DNA of 64,000 nucleotides from an uncultured Dorea sp. (lineage in GTDB: Bacteria; Bacillota; Clostridia; Lachnospirales; Lachnospiraceae), in the NCBI GenBank assembly GCA_910578495.1, contig CAJTRE010000006.1, positions 29,985 to 93,984 on the forward strand, read 5' to 3'. Position numbers and translations under genes: made by a program. The notes below the pieces were generated by a model. It made no database searches. It was not told the origin of the DNA and was given only the letters and a program-made list of their open reading frames with translations. The first letter of the stretch is position 1. The number at the start of each line of letters is the position of its first letter. This document shows, piece after piece, positions 53,229 to 62,814 of the stretch.

Positions 53229-53932
53229 ACGCCATCACCGCCTTTTGCCGGAAACATCCGCTTTCCCGCAACAATCTGTCCGTCTTCAATATGGATTACT
53301 CTGTCACAAGTCTGTGCGATGGCTTCATTATGAGTTACCATAAGAATCGTTTGTTTATATTTTCTACAGCTCGCCTTTAATAATCCCATCACATCAGCAG
53401 TTGTAGCAGAATCTAAATTACCCGTAGGCTCGTCACAAAGCAGCAGCTGAGGCTTATTCGCCAGAGCCCTTGCAATCGCTGCCCTCTGCTGCTGTCCCCC
53501 TGATAATTCATTTGGATATTTCTTACGTTTTTCCCAAATTCCCAGTTCACGCAGCAATTCTTCAATATATTTACGATTTATATGATTTCCTCTGTCAAAT
53601 GTAACTGGCAGAGCTACATTATCATACACATTCAACACAGGCATTAAACTGTAATTCTGGAACACGAAACCGATATTCCTTCTGCGGAAAATGGTCTGTT
53701 CCTTTCTTGACAGCAATCCGATCTCCTTGTTCTTTACAAAAATCTTTCCCTGTGTAGGGTTGTCCAGACCTCCAATTAAATTGAGAAGTGTAGATTTACC
53801 GGAACCAGACGTGCCTACAATAGCAACAAATTCACCTTCTTCCACTTGAAAATTGATATTGTGCAATGCGATTACCTGATTTTCTTTTTCTCCATATATC
53901 TTCTCAATATTTTGTAATTCCAATATCATCAT
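53222..53932 (-). CDS. ABC transporter ATPase (LolD/BceA/MacB type)
   Basis: 236 residues. Walker A GTSGSGKSTLLNLIGG, Q-loop FVFQNYSLMPVL, signature ELSGGQQQRAAIARAL, Walker B LLLCDEPTGNLD and switch MVTHNEAIA are all present. This branch always works with FtsX-type permeases. It follows the sensor kinase gene by 72 bases; AAGGAG is nine bases before the ATG. Confidence 0.92.
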   Translation of the reverse strand: MMILELQNIEKIYGEKENQVIALHNINFQVEEGEFVAIVGTSGSGKSTLLNLIGGLDNPTQGKIFVKNKEIGLLSRKEQTIFRRRNIGFVFQNYSLMPVLNVYDNVALPVTFDRGNHINRKYIEELLRELGIWEKRKKYPNELSGGQQQRAAIARALANKPQLLLCDEPTGNLDSATTADVMGLLKASCRKYKQTILMVTHNEAIAQTCDRVIHIEDGQIVAGKRMFPAKGGDGVC

Positions 53933-54004
53933 CCGTCACCACTCCTTTATCTTGATACAGCCAGTATAACTTACGTATCTTGCAATTTCTTTACAAACGG
54001 ATGA

Positions 54005-54910
54005 TCAGTTCTTACAGTTTTGTAAGAACACAGAAAAACAACTGCCTTTTCCATACTCGGAAACCACTGTAATATATCCTTTTTCCTTTTCTAAAATCAA
54101 ATTAGTCAGATACAGACCTATGCCGGAACCTTCCATGTTTTCAACCTCCGGGCTTCTGTAAAAGCGCTTGAATATATCTGTCAGCTCCTCCTGCCGGATT
54201 CCGCGGCCATTATCTGCAACTTGAATTTCTGTATATAGTTCATAAGCTTTAACACCTATCGAAATAACTCCGCCTTTATCTGTATACTTAATGGCATTCT
54301 CCAATAGATTTACGAATACTTCTACCGTCCATTTCCGGTTATGATACAGCAATCTGTCCGAGAATGGCTCCATTGTAAGATTGATTCCCTTCTTCTCCAG
54401 TTTCTCATACACAGTGTCAACTGCATCAAAAATGGTCCTCTTTATTCCCATATCTTTCACTTCAAAATCATCAATATTTTGTTCCAATTTCACCATCTTA
54501 GACAAAGACTCCACAATCCAGCTCAGTTTTTCAATCTGTCTCTGCATTTTATCCGCAAACTCTGTTTTCCGTTCCGGTGTAATATCTTCCTTCCCTAAAA
54601 TCTCTGCATAAAGAGAAAGGTTCGCAAGTGGCGTCTTCAACTGATGAGACATATTAGAGACCAGACTTTTTACCTGTTCTTTTTCCTTTTCTGCTCCCTT
54701 AACATGATTACTCAACACTTCTTGTATCTGCTTAATCTTACTGATAAGGGCAGAGAATTCTCCTTCTTCAACATCCGAAGATACTATTATTTCCTGACTT
54801 AACACACGATCCAACAGGTTGTCGATCATGCGGTATGTTTTTCTCTTTTGATATATCCCATAGCTGACAGCCAGACACAAAAGAACTGCCAAAGTAATTG
54901 TAAGCTCCAT
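54005..54910 (-). CDS. Sensor histidine kinase
   Basis: 301 residues. One N-terminal transmembrane helix (LTITLAVLLCLAVSYGIY) is followed by a short linker and the HisKA domain with SNMSHQLKTPLANLSLYAE (phosphorylated His near residue 108), then HATPase_c motifs NLLENAIKYTDK, VADNGRGI and GSGIGLYL. It lacks an extracellular sensor domain, as intramembrane-sensing kinases do, and may receive its signal through the ABC permease. The ATG at 54910 overlaps the end of the response regulator gene. Confidence 0.92.
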   Translation of the reverse strand: MELTITLAVLLCLAVSYGIYQKRKTYRMIDNLLDRVLSQEIIVSSDVEEGEFSALISKIKQIQEVLSNHVKGAEKEKEQVKSLVSNMSHQLKTPLANLSLYAEILGKEDITPERKTEFADKMQRQIEKLSWIVESLSKMVKLEQNIDDFEVKDMGIKRTIFDAVDTVYEKLEKKGINLTMEPFSDRLLYHNRKWTVEVFVNLLENAIKYTDKGGVISIGVKAYELYTEIQVADNGRGIRQEELTDIFKRFYRSPEVENMEGSGIGLYLTNLILEKEKGYITVVSEYGKGSCFSVFLQNCKN

Positions 54911-54914
54911 CGTT

Positions 54915-55589
54915 TTATTCCTTCCAGATATATCCCATTCCATGAACTGTTTTTATCCATGCCGGGTTAGATACATCATCCTCTATTTTCATTCGAAGTC
55001 TGCTGATGTTCACTGATACAGTATTGTTATCTACATACTTCCCGTCACTGTCCCATATCTTCTCTAAAATCTGTTCTTTTGAAAGAATGTGGTTCTTATT
55101 CTCCACCAAATACAACAGTAAACGGTATTCCAATTTGCTAAGAAATATTTCCTCTCCCCTTTTATATACTTTACAGATACTCTGATCTATGCTTAATGAA
55201 CCTGTAACAATCTTCGTGGTTTCCGATTTTTCTTTTAGAATCCGTTTCATCCTCGCTTTCAATACCCCAAGTGAAAAAGGTTTTGACAAGTAATCATTGA
55301 CTCCTAATTCCAAAGCTTTTATCTCATCTAATTCCGTATCCCGGGCAGTCAGCATAATAATTGGAATATTACTGTAACCGCGCACTTCTTTACAAAGTTC
55401 AAAGCCAGTTCCATCCGGCAGGTTACAGTCTAAAAGAACAATATCATAACCACCTTTCGCTATTTCCCGTAAACCTTCCGTTTTAGTTACTGTCTCCGTC
55501 ACATCATATCCATCACTGAAAAAAGAGAAGGAAAGACCTTCTCTCAAATCAGTATCATCTTCTATGATCAAAATTTTATGTTTCTCCAT
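54915..55589 (-). CDS. OmpR-family response regulator
   Basis: 224 residues. The receiver domain has acidic pocket IIEDDTDLR, phospho-Asp in DIVLLDCNLPDGTG near residue 53 and LSKPFS Lys. The C-terminal winged helix ends DNNTVSVNISRLRMKIED and WIKTVHGMGYIWKE. It starts directly after the hybrid kinase stop and precedes its own sensor kinase. It should control the ABC ATPase and permease genes downstream. Confidence 0.94.
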   Translation of the reverse strand: MEKHKILIIEDDTDLREGLSFSFFSDGYDVTETVTKTEGLREIAKGGYDIVLLDCNLPDGTGFELCKEVRGYSNIPIIMLTARDTELDEIKALELGVNDYLSKPFSLGVLKARMKRILKEKSETTKIVTGSLSIDQSICKVYKRGEEIFLSKLEYRLLLYLVENKNHILSKEQILEKIWDSDGKYVDNNTVSVNISRLRMKIEDDVSNPAWIKTVHGMGYIWKE

Positions 55590-55590
55590 C

Positions 55591-58500
55591 CTACAATTCC
55601 TTTTTTTTTCTTACATGCTTTGCTATTGCACTACACAGTTCGTCCATATTGATTGGTTTTGCCACATGGTCATTCATTCCGCTTTTTAAAGATGCCTGTA
55701 CATCCTCTGCAAAAGCGTTTGCCGTCATAGCAATAATCGGAATTGTTTGTGCATCCGGCCGTTCCAGCGCTCTGATTGTTGCAGCTGCCTCTAATCCATT
55801 CATTACCGGCATCTGTATATCCATAAGGATGGCATCGTATATTCCCGGACGTGTATTTTGAAACTCCGTAGCTCCAAGATAACCGTTCTCTCTTACTGTA
55901 AACGTAGCTCCATCCATCTCTAACAATTCACATAAAATCTCCGAATTGATAGCATTATCCTCCACAACTAGAAAATGTAATCCTTGAAGAATATTTTCAT
56001 CATTCTCATTTTCTTTCTGACCATTTACATTCTGATCATCCTGTTCCTCAGCCAATTTACATTCTAACTCAATCTGGAAAGTGGTACCCTTATGAAGCTG
56101 GCTCTCTACACTGATACTTCCGCCCATAAGATCCACCAGACCTTTTGTGATGCTTAACCCCAGACCAGTCCCTTCCACTTTCATTGTCTCTTTACTGCGC
56201 ATAAATGGTTCAAACAGACATTCCTTAAATTCTTCCGTCATTCCAACACCCGTATCACGAATTGTAAAACAATATCTGCCCCATTCACCCTGCTGCTTTG
56301 CCGGAATCTCTTTTATATTAAAATCTACAGTCCCGCCCTCCGCGGTAAATTTAAACGCGTTACCCAGAATATTAATTAGAATCTGATTAATGCGCAGATG
56401 ATCCCCGATAAAATATGGATGTGAAATATCTTCAACACAAACAGAAAACTTAATTCCCGCATTCTTAGCCTGCGGAGCCATAATCGTATTCAACTGCTCC
56501 ACAAGTTCAGTCACTGATATTCTTGCATCATTCAACTGAATTCTGGATTGTTCAATCTGGCTCATATCCAGAATATCGTTGATCAGGCTTAGAAGATGTT
56601 TAGAAGAAACTGATATCTTCTGAAGATAATCCTCCACCCTCTCCGGTTCATCCAGATGAGCCAGCGCCAGAGAAGTCATTCCCATAATGGCATTCATCGG
56701 AGTCCTTATATCATGGCTCATAGAAGCCAAGAAATCACTTTTTGCCTTGCTTGCCACTTCTGCCTGCTCTAATGCTTCTTTCAGTTCCTCTTGAATCCGA
56801 TGTTCAACCGCCAGCGTATCGGTCACATCTGCACGTACCATACAAATCGTTCTATGCGTTTTATTTCCCCACAAAACATTAATCTGTTTATAACATATCT
56901 TTTCCTTCTCCCGGCATGAGAGTATAAAATCATATCCCGCCGGTTCTTCCTCCAGTTTCCGGCACATGTTCTCTATGTCAAATATATCCGATACTTCTTC
57001 AGAATCATAATATCTTTCCATATACTCCTGTACTTTGTCATAATCCGTAACAACATATGGAGGCAGATTTTTCAACACTGTATCGCGGGTATACATGATC
57101 AACCTCTTACTATCCCGTTCAAGAAAACAAGCCATATCAAAAGTATATGCAATCATATTCAAAAGTCCCTGTTGTTCCCGCACAGACTCTGTAATATCTG
57201 TTCTGGACAAACAGACTCTTCCTAAACGAAGATCCACTGCAAAAACTTTCAGATTTTTTGTATGAATATCTCCCTGCTCTGTCGTTATAGAATAAGATAT
57301 AGAATAAGCTCCATCTTTTTCAAGGCGTTGTAAAATATACTGAGAATCTAATCGTGAAATTAAATACTCCCTCTCTCTTGGGAGCACTTTATCCTCAAGC
57401 AGCCGCTCAAGTTTATTCCAACGGTCAACCACCGGCACACCGTCAATATCCACTCCTTCAAGAAGGTAATACTGATTATTAACCAAGTCTACATCTGCCA
57501 CCATGTCGTAGCTTTCTGTAGTCAACTGATGAACCAGTTTATCTCTTATCATTTGATTTGTAATATCTGTAGCCGTAAAAATTCCGGTCACATCTCCTGT
57601 ATCCGGTGTTTCTACCAGAATCATCTTAAACTGTACGTATCTCCCACGAGTATCCTTCGGAAATTTGAGATAACAGTCTTGTATCCTTTCTGTATCTCCT
57701 TTCTGGAAAGACTCCAAAGAAGATTCACACAGAAATGTATTCAAAAAAAGATCCCGTTCTTTTTTGTCCACAATGAAACTGCCGACACCAGTCAAAAATG
57801 CGTTTCTTTCGCTGCCAAAGGTTTGTAAAAGGTTAGCATTAGTATAGTCGTTAAGCTCCAGAATCACATTCTTCGTCACATTACCATGTCCTAGAAACAA
57901 AATATCTCGTCCAAATTGTGCGTGGTGCTGGAAAATCATATTTTCATATTGCTGCTGCAGCTGTTCTTGCCTCTCCCGCTCGTTTGTAATATCATAATAA
58001 TTTATATATACCCTGACATCATTTTCCTCACCTTGAATCGCAGAAAATGTAGCCTTTACCCAGACATATCCCCCGGTTCCTTTCCTCAAACGGTATGTCA
58101 TTTCATACCACTCCAGCCTCTCAGCAATACAACGTTCTAAATTAATCCTGACATATTCCCGCTCGTCTGGATGAACCTCTGTCACGAAATCCTCGGAATA
58201 AAGCTTCCATACATCGTCATATGACATTTTTACCATTTCCACAAAACCATTTGACATAAATTCCGGAATAATCGTTCCATCCGACTTATAACATACAATA
58301 GCCACTCCACCGGGAAGATATTGAAGAATAATCTGAAAATACTGCTCCAGACGGTCCTTCTCCCTCTGTGCCAGAACATCGTCTGTAATATCACGAATAT
58401 ATTTCACGTAAGCCGGAATTCCATTCCAGCATATCTCATCAAATCTTGCTTCTAAAAAGCGCCCTTCTTCTTCCACAGGCATAGCGTGATACATACCGCC

Positions 58501-59091
58501 GGGACTATGAGTTTTCAAAGTACAAAAAGAACATGGTTCTGACTTCTGATAGAGCGCTTCATAGCACTTTTGACCAACGCAGCCGCCCCGTTCATGTGTA
58601 ACATGCGAAGGATGGTTAATATAAAGCAATTCATAGGTTTCTTTATGGATCACATAGATTTCATCTGCCATTCCATCTACAATATTCTGAAGAAATTGAT
58701 TCTGTGCCGGCATTTCTGTAATAAATCCATACAACATAGCCCAATTGGATTCCTCCACAACACATTTCATATAACACCATTTAAAAATATCCTGTCCATG
58801 AAGCATACGAAAATATACATCAGAATATGACTGCGTTTTAATCGCAGTCATCATCTGAACTTTGTCCTCTTCATGTACGATGTTCAAAAAATCTTCTTTT
58901 AATAAAGTCTGAAATTCTTCTTGAGAATATCCAGAAAAAAATGGCATTCCCTCTGAAAACCATTCGGGAACCAGGCGTCCATTTTCTATTCGGCAGGAAA
59001 TTACTTCTCCTGGAAACATTTGAGTTATATCTTGATGTAAAATATCTGCTGATTTATTGGGGGCAGATAAGATTTCCTGTGAATTTTTCAC
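55591..59091 (-). CDS. Soluble multi-PAS hybrid histidine kinase
   Basis: 1166 residues without any transmembrane helix. Several PAS domains fill the first 760 residues (for example LPGGVAIVCYKSDGTIIPEFMSNG and YTFDMACFLERDSKRLIMY). The kinase core has SMSHDIRTPMNAIMGMT (phospho-His), ILGNAFKFTAEGG and GTGLGLSITKGL. A receiver domain fills the last 125 residues with FLVVEDNAINSEI and phospho-Asp in AILMDIQMPVMNG. There is no output or HPt domain, so it must pass phosphate or signal to another protein, perhaps the regulator two bases downstream. The start is a GTG at 59091, nine bases after AGGAGG. Confidence 0.9.
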   Translation of the reverse strand: MKNSQEILSAPNKSADILHQDITQMFPGEVISCRIENGRLVPEWFSEGMPFFSGYSQEEFQTLLKEDFLNIVHEEDKVQMMTAIKTQSYSDVYFRMLHGQDIFKWCYMKCVVEESNWAMLYGFITEMPAQNQFLQNIVDGMADEIYVIHKETYELLYINHPSHVTHERGGCVGQKCYEALYQKSEPCSFCTLKTHSPGGMYHAMPVEEEGRFLEARFDEICWNGIPAYVKYIRDITDDVLAQREKDRLEQYFQIILQYLPGGVAIVCYKSDGTIIPEFMSNGFVEMVKMSYDDVWKLYSEDFVTEVHPDEREYVRINLERCIAERLEWYEMTYRLRKGTGGYVWVKATFSAIQGEENDVRVYINYYDITNERERQEQLQQQYENMIFQHHAQFGRDILFLGHGNVTKNVILELNDYTNANLLQTFGSERNAFLTGVGSFIVDKKERDLFLNTFLCESSLESFQKGDTERIQDCYLKFPKDTRGRYVQFKMILVETPDTGDVTGIFTATDITNQMIRDKLVHQLTTESYDMVADVDLVNNQYYLLEGVDIDGVPVVDRWNKLERLLEDKVLPREREYLISRLDSQYILQRLEKDGAYSISYSITTEQGDIHTKNLKVFAVDLRLGRVCLSRTDITESVREQQGLLNMIAYTFDMACFLERDSKRLIMYTRDTVLKNLPPYVVTDYDKVQEYMERYYDSEEVSDIFDIENMCRKLEEEPAGYDFILSCREKEKICYKQINVLWGNKTHRTICMVRADVTDTLAVEHRIQEELKEALEQAEVASKAKSDFLASMSHDIRTPMNAIMGMTSLALAHLDEPERVEDYLQKISVSSKHLLSLINDILDMSQIEQSRIQLNDARISVTELVEQLNTIMAPQAKNAGIKFSVCVEDISHPYFIGDHLRINQILINILGNAFKFTAEGGTVDFNIKEIPAKQQGEWGRYCFTIRDTGVGMTEEFKECLFEPFMRSKETMKVEGTGLGLSITKGLVDLMGGSISVESQLHKGTTFQIELECKLAEEQDDQNVNGQKENENDENILQGLHFLVVEDNAINSEILCELLEMDGATFTVRENGYLGATEFQNTRPGIYDAILMDIQMPVMNGLEAAATIRALERPDAQTIPIIAMTANAFAEDVQASLKSGMNDHVAKPINMDELCSAIAKHVRKKKEL

Positions 59092-59155
59092 TCCTGTATT
59101 CCTCCTTTTCCGGATCACAATATTTTCTCATAAAGTCCCCTGTCATTTTCCTTTT

Positions 59156-59184
59156 ATTCTATCATTCTACATCCTATTTTTCAA
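59156..59184 (-). promoter_or_regulatory. Promoter of the hybrid kinase operon
   Basis: TTGAAA (59179-59184) and TAGAAT (59156-59161) on the minus strand are 17 bases apart, about 65 bases before the GTG start. It would drive the kinase, regulator, sensor, ABC and S8 peptidase genes. Confidence 0.6.
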
Positions 59185-59202
59185 CAGATAAAACTTAGGT
59201 TT

Positions 59203-59913
59203 TTAAAGGTCTTTCGTTTCTACATTATAGATTGACAAAATTGCAAACCCAAAAGAAATCACTGTCAGTATCATAGGAAACACCGCATTTCCTGCCATTG
59301 TAAAGTCTCCAACATTCGCCTGCGTAAGAAATATCAGCAAAAATGAAGTGACAATGGCTGCCTTTGAGGACTTCATTGCCATTCCTACAAAAAGCGCGAT
59401 AAAACTCATACTTACAATAACAAAAGATTTCATAAGCAGTTGCATATAAAAAGAAAGACTACCCATATCAAAATCAATCATAAAAGACGACTCCATAAAT
59501 CTCGCTCCAAGAAATACACTCGTATAAATTAATAATTTTGTCAAAATCAGCGATACAAAATTAAAAATCCATACCGCCATCATCTGCGATGCGATTATTT
59601 TCTGCCTCTTAATCGGATAAGAAAACATCAGATTCATCGTCTTATTTTTGTATGTGCTCACAATAAAGGCAGACAACATGACGCCTGTAAAAATCAGATA
59701 CGACATACTTGTAAATAATTCAATCGACGCTGATATATTATCTGCTCCCGGAGCTGCATCCAGAGTACCGTCCGGATCATTGGCTATTCCCCAGAAGGCC
59801 ATCGCAAAGATAAATAAGCACAACAAACATGACAAAATCATCGCATTTCGCACATATTTTCCTATATTGTTCTTTTTCCATTCTAATTTTATTAACTTAA
59901 ACAATGATTCCAC
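59203..59913 (-). CDS. ABC-2 permease, lantibiotic-immunity/BcrB-like
   Basis: 236 residues with six transmembrane helices and the ABC-2 pattern: LIKLEWKKNNIGKYVRNA at the start, YKNKTMNLMFSYPIKRQKIIASQMM after helix 2. Such small permeases pair with BcrA-like ATPases in bacitracin or lantibiotic self-protection and resistance. It begins directly after the ATPase gene (no gap). The ligand is unknown. Confidence 0.82.
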   Translation of the reverse strand: MESLFKLIKLEWKKNNIGKYVRNAMILSCLLCLFIFAMAFWGIANDPDGTLDAAPGADNISASIELFTSMSYLIFTGVMLSAFIVSTYKNKTMNLMFSYPIKRQKIIASQMMAVWIFNFVSLILTKLLIYTSVFLGARFMESSFMIDFDMGSLSFYMQLLMKSFVIVSMSFIALFVGMAMKSSKAAIVTSFLLIFLTQANVGDFTMAGNAVFPMILTVISFGFAILSIYNVETKDL

Positions 59914-60852
59914 CTACCTTTTAACATCTTTTCCATATTCATATTCCTCAGCCGTCATTTTCAGAAAGAACTCTTCCAGAGATTCTGCCTTCTGATTAAG
60001 CGATATAATATCCACGCCATTTGCCAACATTGCTTTTGTGAGATCCTTGGGACTTACTCCCGCGTCATAGATACGGACTCCATTCCCCTCTACAACTTTG
60101 AAATTGCGTAATCCCAATTTATCAAAAAGCACATAGGCGGCTTTTTTGACATTTTCCACAACCAGTTCAATGTACGCGGTATTCATTTCCTTAATTTCTT
60201 TCATGGAACACTCTTTTCTAATGCGCCCTTGATTGATAACTCCAATAGTATCTGCAACACTTTCGATTTCAGAAAGCAGATGGCTCGATAACATAATCGT
60301 AATACCATACTCTGTACATAGCATTTTAAATAAATCCCGAATCTGCTTCATCCCGGCAGGATCTAGACCGTTGGCAGGCTCATCTAATATGAGCAGTTCC
60401 GGTTTCGTTAAAATTGCGCGGGCAATCCCAAGCCTCTGCTTCATTCCGAGGGAATAACTTTTCACCGGCTTATTCGCCGCACTCATAAGATTAAGCATTT
60501 CCAGAGCATTTTCAACACTTCCATGGTGATAAAAACCCATATACTCGCAATGAAGTTTCAGATTATCCTGCCCGCTCATCTGTTCATAAAAGGTAGGGAA
60601 TTCAATCATACTCCCCATACGTTTCAACACTTCATAAGAAGTCGGTGAGATGTTCTCTCCAAACAACTCAATGATACCTTCCGATGGTTTCCACAAGTTG
60701 GTGATCATCTTCATAACGGTTGTCTTTCCGGCTCCATTGGGACCGAGAAAGCCGTAAATCTCGCCTTTTTTCACATGAATACCAACATCTTTTACCAAAT
60801 CTTTGCCGTCAATGGTTTTTGTCAAATGATTTGTCTGCAATATATAATTCAT
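59914..60852 (-). CDS. ABC transporter ATPase, BcrA-like
   Basis: 312 residues. Walker A GPNGAGKTTVMKMI, signature YSLGMKQRLGIARAIL, Walker B LLILDEPANGLD and switch SSHLLSEIE are present. The extra C-terminal 80 residues (ending SLEEFFLKMTAEEYEYG) are typical of BcrA/LanF. The start at 60852 is chosen because GGAGG lies seven bases upstream; an ATG six bases earlier is too close. It follows the kinase gene by 84 bases. Confidence 0.9.
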   Translation of the reverse strand: MNYILQTNHLTKTIDGKDLVKDVGIHVKKGEIYGFLGPNGAGKTTVMKMITNLWKPSEGIIELFGENISPTSYEVLKRMGSMIEFPTFYEQMSGQDNLKLHCEYMGFYHHGSVENALEMLNLMSAANKPVKSYSLGMKQRLGIARAILTKPELLILDEPANGLDPAGMKQIRDLFKMLCTEYGITIMLSSHLLSEIESVADTIGVINQGRIRKECSMKEIKEMNTAYIELVVENVKKAAYVLFDKLGLRNFKVVEGNGVRIYDAGVSPKDLTKAMLANGVDIISLNQKAESLEEFFLKMTAEEYEYGKDVKR

Positions 60853-60936
60853 ATTCATTCCTCCTTTAAAACCATTGTAACAATTAAGATTTTCAAAACT
60901 CTTGACAAATTCTTACGAATTTCTTTCGTCCGATAT

Positions 60937-61872
60937 TTAATATTTCGTCTTTTTAAGTTTCACTGTAAATACGGTCTGCACTCCCGGTTCACTTGCAAGG
61001 AAAATATCCCCGCCCAACTGCAGCGCCAGATTTTTTGCAATCGTAAGTCCCAGACCATTTCCTTGAATATTACGGTTTCTGGAATCTTCCATCGTATAAA
61101 GCCGCTCAAATACGTTTGCCGCAAACTCTTTCTCAATGCCCTGCCCTTTATCTATGATTTCAATATATCCGTAAGAATCATCTTCCCTAAGCTTTACTCC
61201 CAGATATTTCCCGGCGTTTCCATAACGAATGGCATTGGTAATCAGATTGAATAATATCCTCTGTATTGCATCCGAATCTCCCTGCACGTAAACTTTATGC
61301 TCCGGAATAGATACGTCCACCTGAAATCCTTTCTGCACCAAAAGTTCATAAAAACTAAGTGCACTTTCCCGACACATTTCTGTAAGTTCAATTTTCTGTA
61401 AGTTTATGGCTGTATCCCCTGCCTCCAGTTTTGCCAGAGTAAAGAACTCTTTGATCATCTCCAAAACCTGCTTCGCCTTATCTTCCACTTTGCAAAGCAT
61501 TTCATCCTGCTCATTATTTAACCGTATAATTTCCAGATAACCAAGAATAACTGTAAGCGGTGTCTTAATATCATGGGAAATATTAGACAGCATTTTTTTA
61601 GATGCAAGCTGTTCCCGTTTATAATCCGCACGAATCTTCTGACGGTCAATCAAAAGACGATTAATCTGTGCCATAACTTCTGTAAGTTGTTTGTTTTCTG
61701 TAAATTCCATCAATTTTTCTTCGCTGTCTATTTCCAAAATTTCCGATAATTTTTGACTGATTCTATCTAACGCCTTTCGCGTGCCTCTGATACAGACAAC
61801 TGACTGGTATAGGATAACGCCTATACATACCAGCAACAAGAACGCCAAAACGATAACAACTGTGTTATTCAT
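60937..61872 (-). CDS. Sensor histidine kinase (LanK/BcrS-like)
   Basis: 311 residues. One N-terminal helix (TVVIVLAFLLLVCIGVILYQSVV), a HAMP-length linker, HisKA with SNISHDIKTPLTVILGYLE and the HATPase motifs NLITNAIRYGN, DKGQGI and GNGLGLTIAKNL. It overlaps the response regulator gene upstream by eight bases and is followed by its ABC pair. It likely senses an envelope-active compound. Confidence 0.92.
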   Translation of the reverse strand: MNNTVVIVLAFLLLVCIGVILYQSVVCIRGTRKALDRISQKLSEILEIDSEEKLMEFTENKQLTEVMAQINRLLIDRQKIRADYKREQLASKKMLSNISHDIKTPLTVILGYLEIIRLNNEQDEMLCKVEDKAKQVLEMIKEFFTLAKLEAGDTAINLQKIELTEMCRESALSFYELLVQKGFQVDVSIPEHKVYVQGDSDAIQRILFNLITNAIRYGNAGKYLGVKLREDDSYGYIEIIDKGQGIEKEFAANVFERLYTMEDSRNRNIQGNGLGLTIAKNLALQLGGDIFLASEPGVQTVFTVKLKKTKY

Positions 61873-62563
61873 CTTCTACTTCTCCTAACTTATAACCAAT
61901 CCCCCATACCGTAACAATATACTGCGGTTTTTTCGCTACTCTTTCAATTTTGTTCCGCAGACGGCTAATATGTACATTGACAGCATTCTCATCTCCAAAA
62001 TAAGCGTCGTTCCATACAAGAGAATATAATTTTTCTTTCGTATATACCTTACTTGGATTTTGTAATAACAATTTTAATATCTCAAATTCCTTTGCGGTAA
62101 GTTCCACTCTCTTACCGTCCACTGCGACAGAAAAATCATCCAGATTCATCCGAAGATTACCATGCTTCAAAGTTACCGGATGTTCTGTCACTGCTCCTGC
62201 ATACTGCGTAGACCGCCGGATATTCGCTTTGATACGAGCCAGAACTTCCGTTACAGAAAAAGGTTTTGTAATATAGTCATCCGCACCCATACCGAGTCCC
62301 AGTGTCTTATCAGAATCTGTATCCTTTGCAGAAATAATAATAATCGGCACAGTGTTCTTTTCCCGAATTTTACGCATAACTTCCATTCCGTTTAATTTAG
62401 GTATCATCAAATCAAGCAATACCAAGTTGTATGTTTCTGCAAAGAACTTCTCGCAGGCAGTCTGCCCGTCATTCACACTGTCCACCTCAAAATTCTCTGT
62501 CATTAGAAAATTTTTTAACATACTGCTAATCTCTATATCATCCTCTACAAGTAATATTTTCAT
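61865..62563 (-). CDS. OmpR-family response regulator
   Basis: 232 residues. The receiver has LLVEDDIEISSML, phospho-Asp in LVLLDLMIPKLNG and TKPFSVTE. The winged helix has LTAKEFEILKLLLQNPSKVYTKEKLY and NVHISRLRNKIE. It is the first gene of the regulator-kinase-ATPase-permease set, with a good promoter at 62621-62649 and AATGGAGGTG before the ATG. Confidence 0.94.
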   Translation of the reverse strand: MKILLVEDDIEISSMLKNFLMTENFEVDSVNDGQTACEKFFAETYNLVLLDLMIPKLNGMEVMRKIREKNTVPIIIISAKDTDSDKTLGLGMGADDYITKPFSVTEVLARIKANIRRSTQYAGAVTEHPVTLKHGNLRMNLDDFSVAVDGKRVELTAKEFEILKLLLQNPSKVYTKEKLYSLVWNDAYFGDENAVNVHISRLRNKIERVAKKPQYIVTVWGIGYKLGEVEDE

Positions 62564-62620
62564 GCCGCACCTCCATTTTCAGCTTTTTGATACCAGAGAA
62601 AACCCAAAAGCTGCATGCCT

Positions 62621-62649
62621 ATTATAACATTCTACCTATACTGCCACAA
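62621..62649 (-). promoter_or_regulatory. Promoter of the BcrAB-like regulator operon
   Basis: A perfect TATAAT (62621-62626) with TTGTGG (62644-62649) 17 bases upstream on the minus strand, about 58 bases before the regulator ATG. Confidence 0.65.
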
Positions 62650-62741
62650 GAAAAACAGACTAATCACTACGATTCGGCTGTTTTCATTTTTATATTCTTA
62701 TTTTTAATGTTAAGAAAACGGGCAAAATTACAAATTTCAAA

Positions 62742-62770
62742 TTGATTTCTGGTAAAAATTAGCGTAAGAT
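62742..62770 (+). promoter_or_regulatory. Promoter of the J-domain gene
   Basis: TTGATT (62742-62747) and TAAGAT (62765-62770) are 17 bases apart on the plus strand, about 45 bases before the gene. It is divergent from the regulator promoter; the bases between hold nothing else I recognise. Confidence 0.6.
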
Positions 62771-62814
62771 AAAGACGGACTACTATCCTATATATTTCAT
62801 AAGGGGAGGATATA

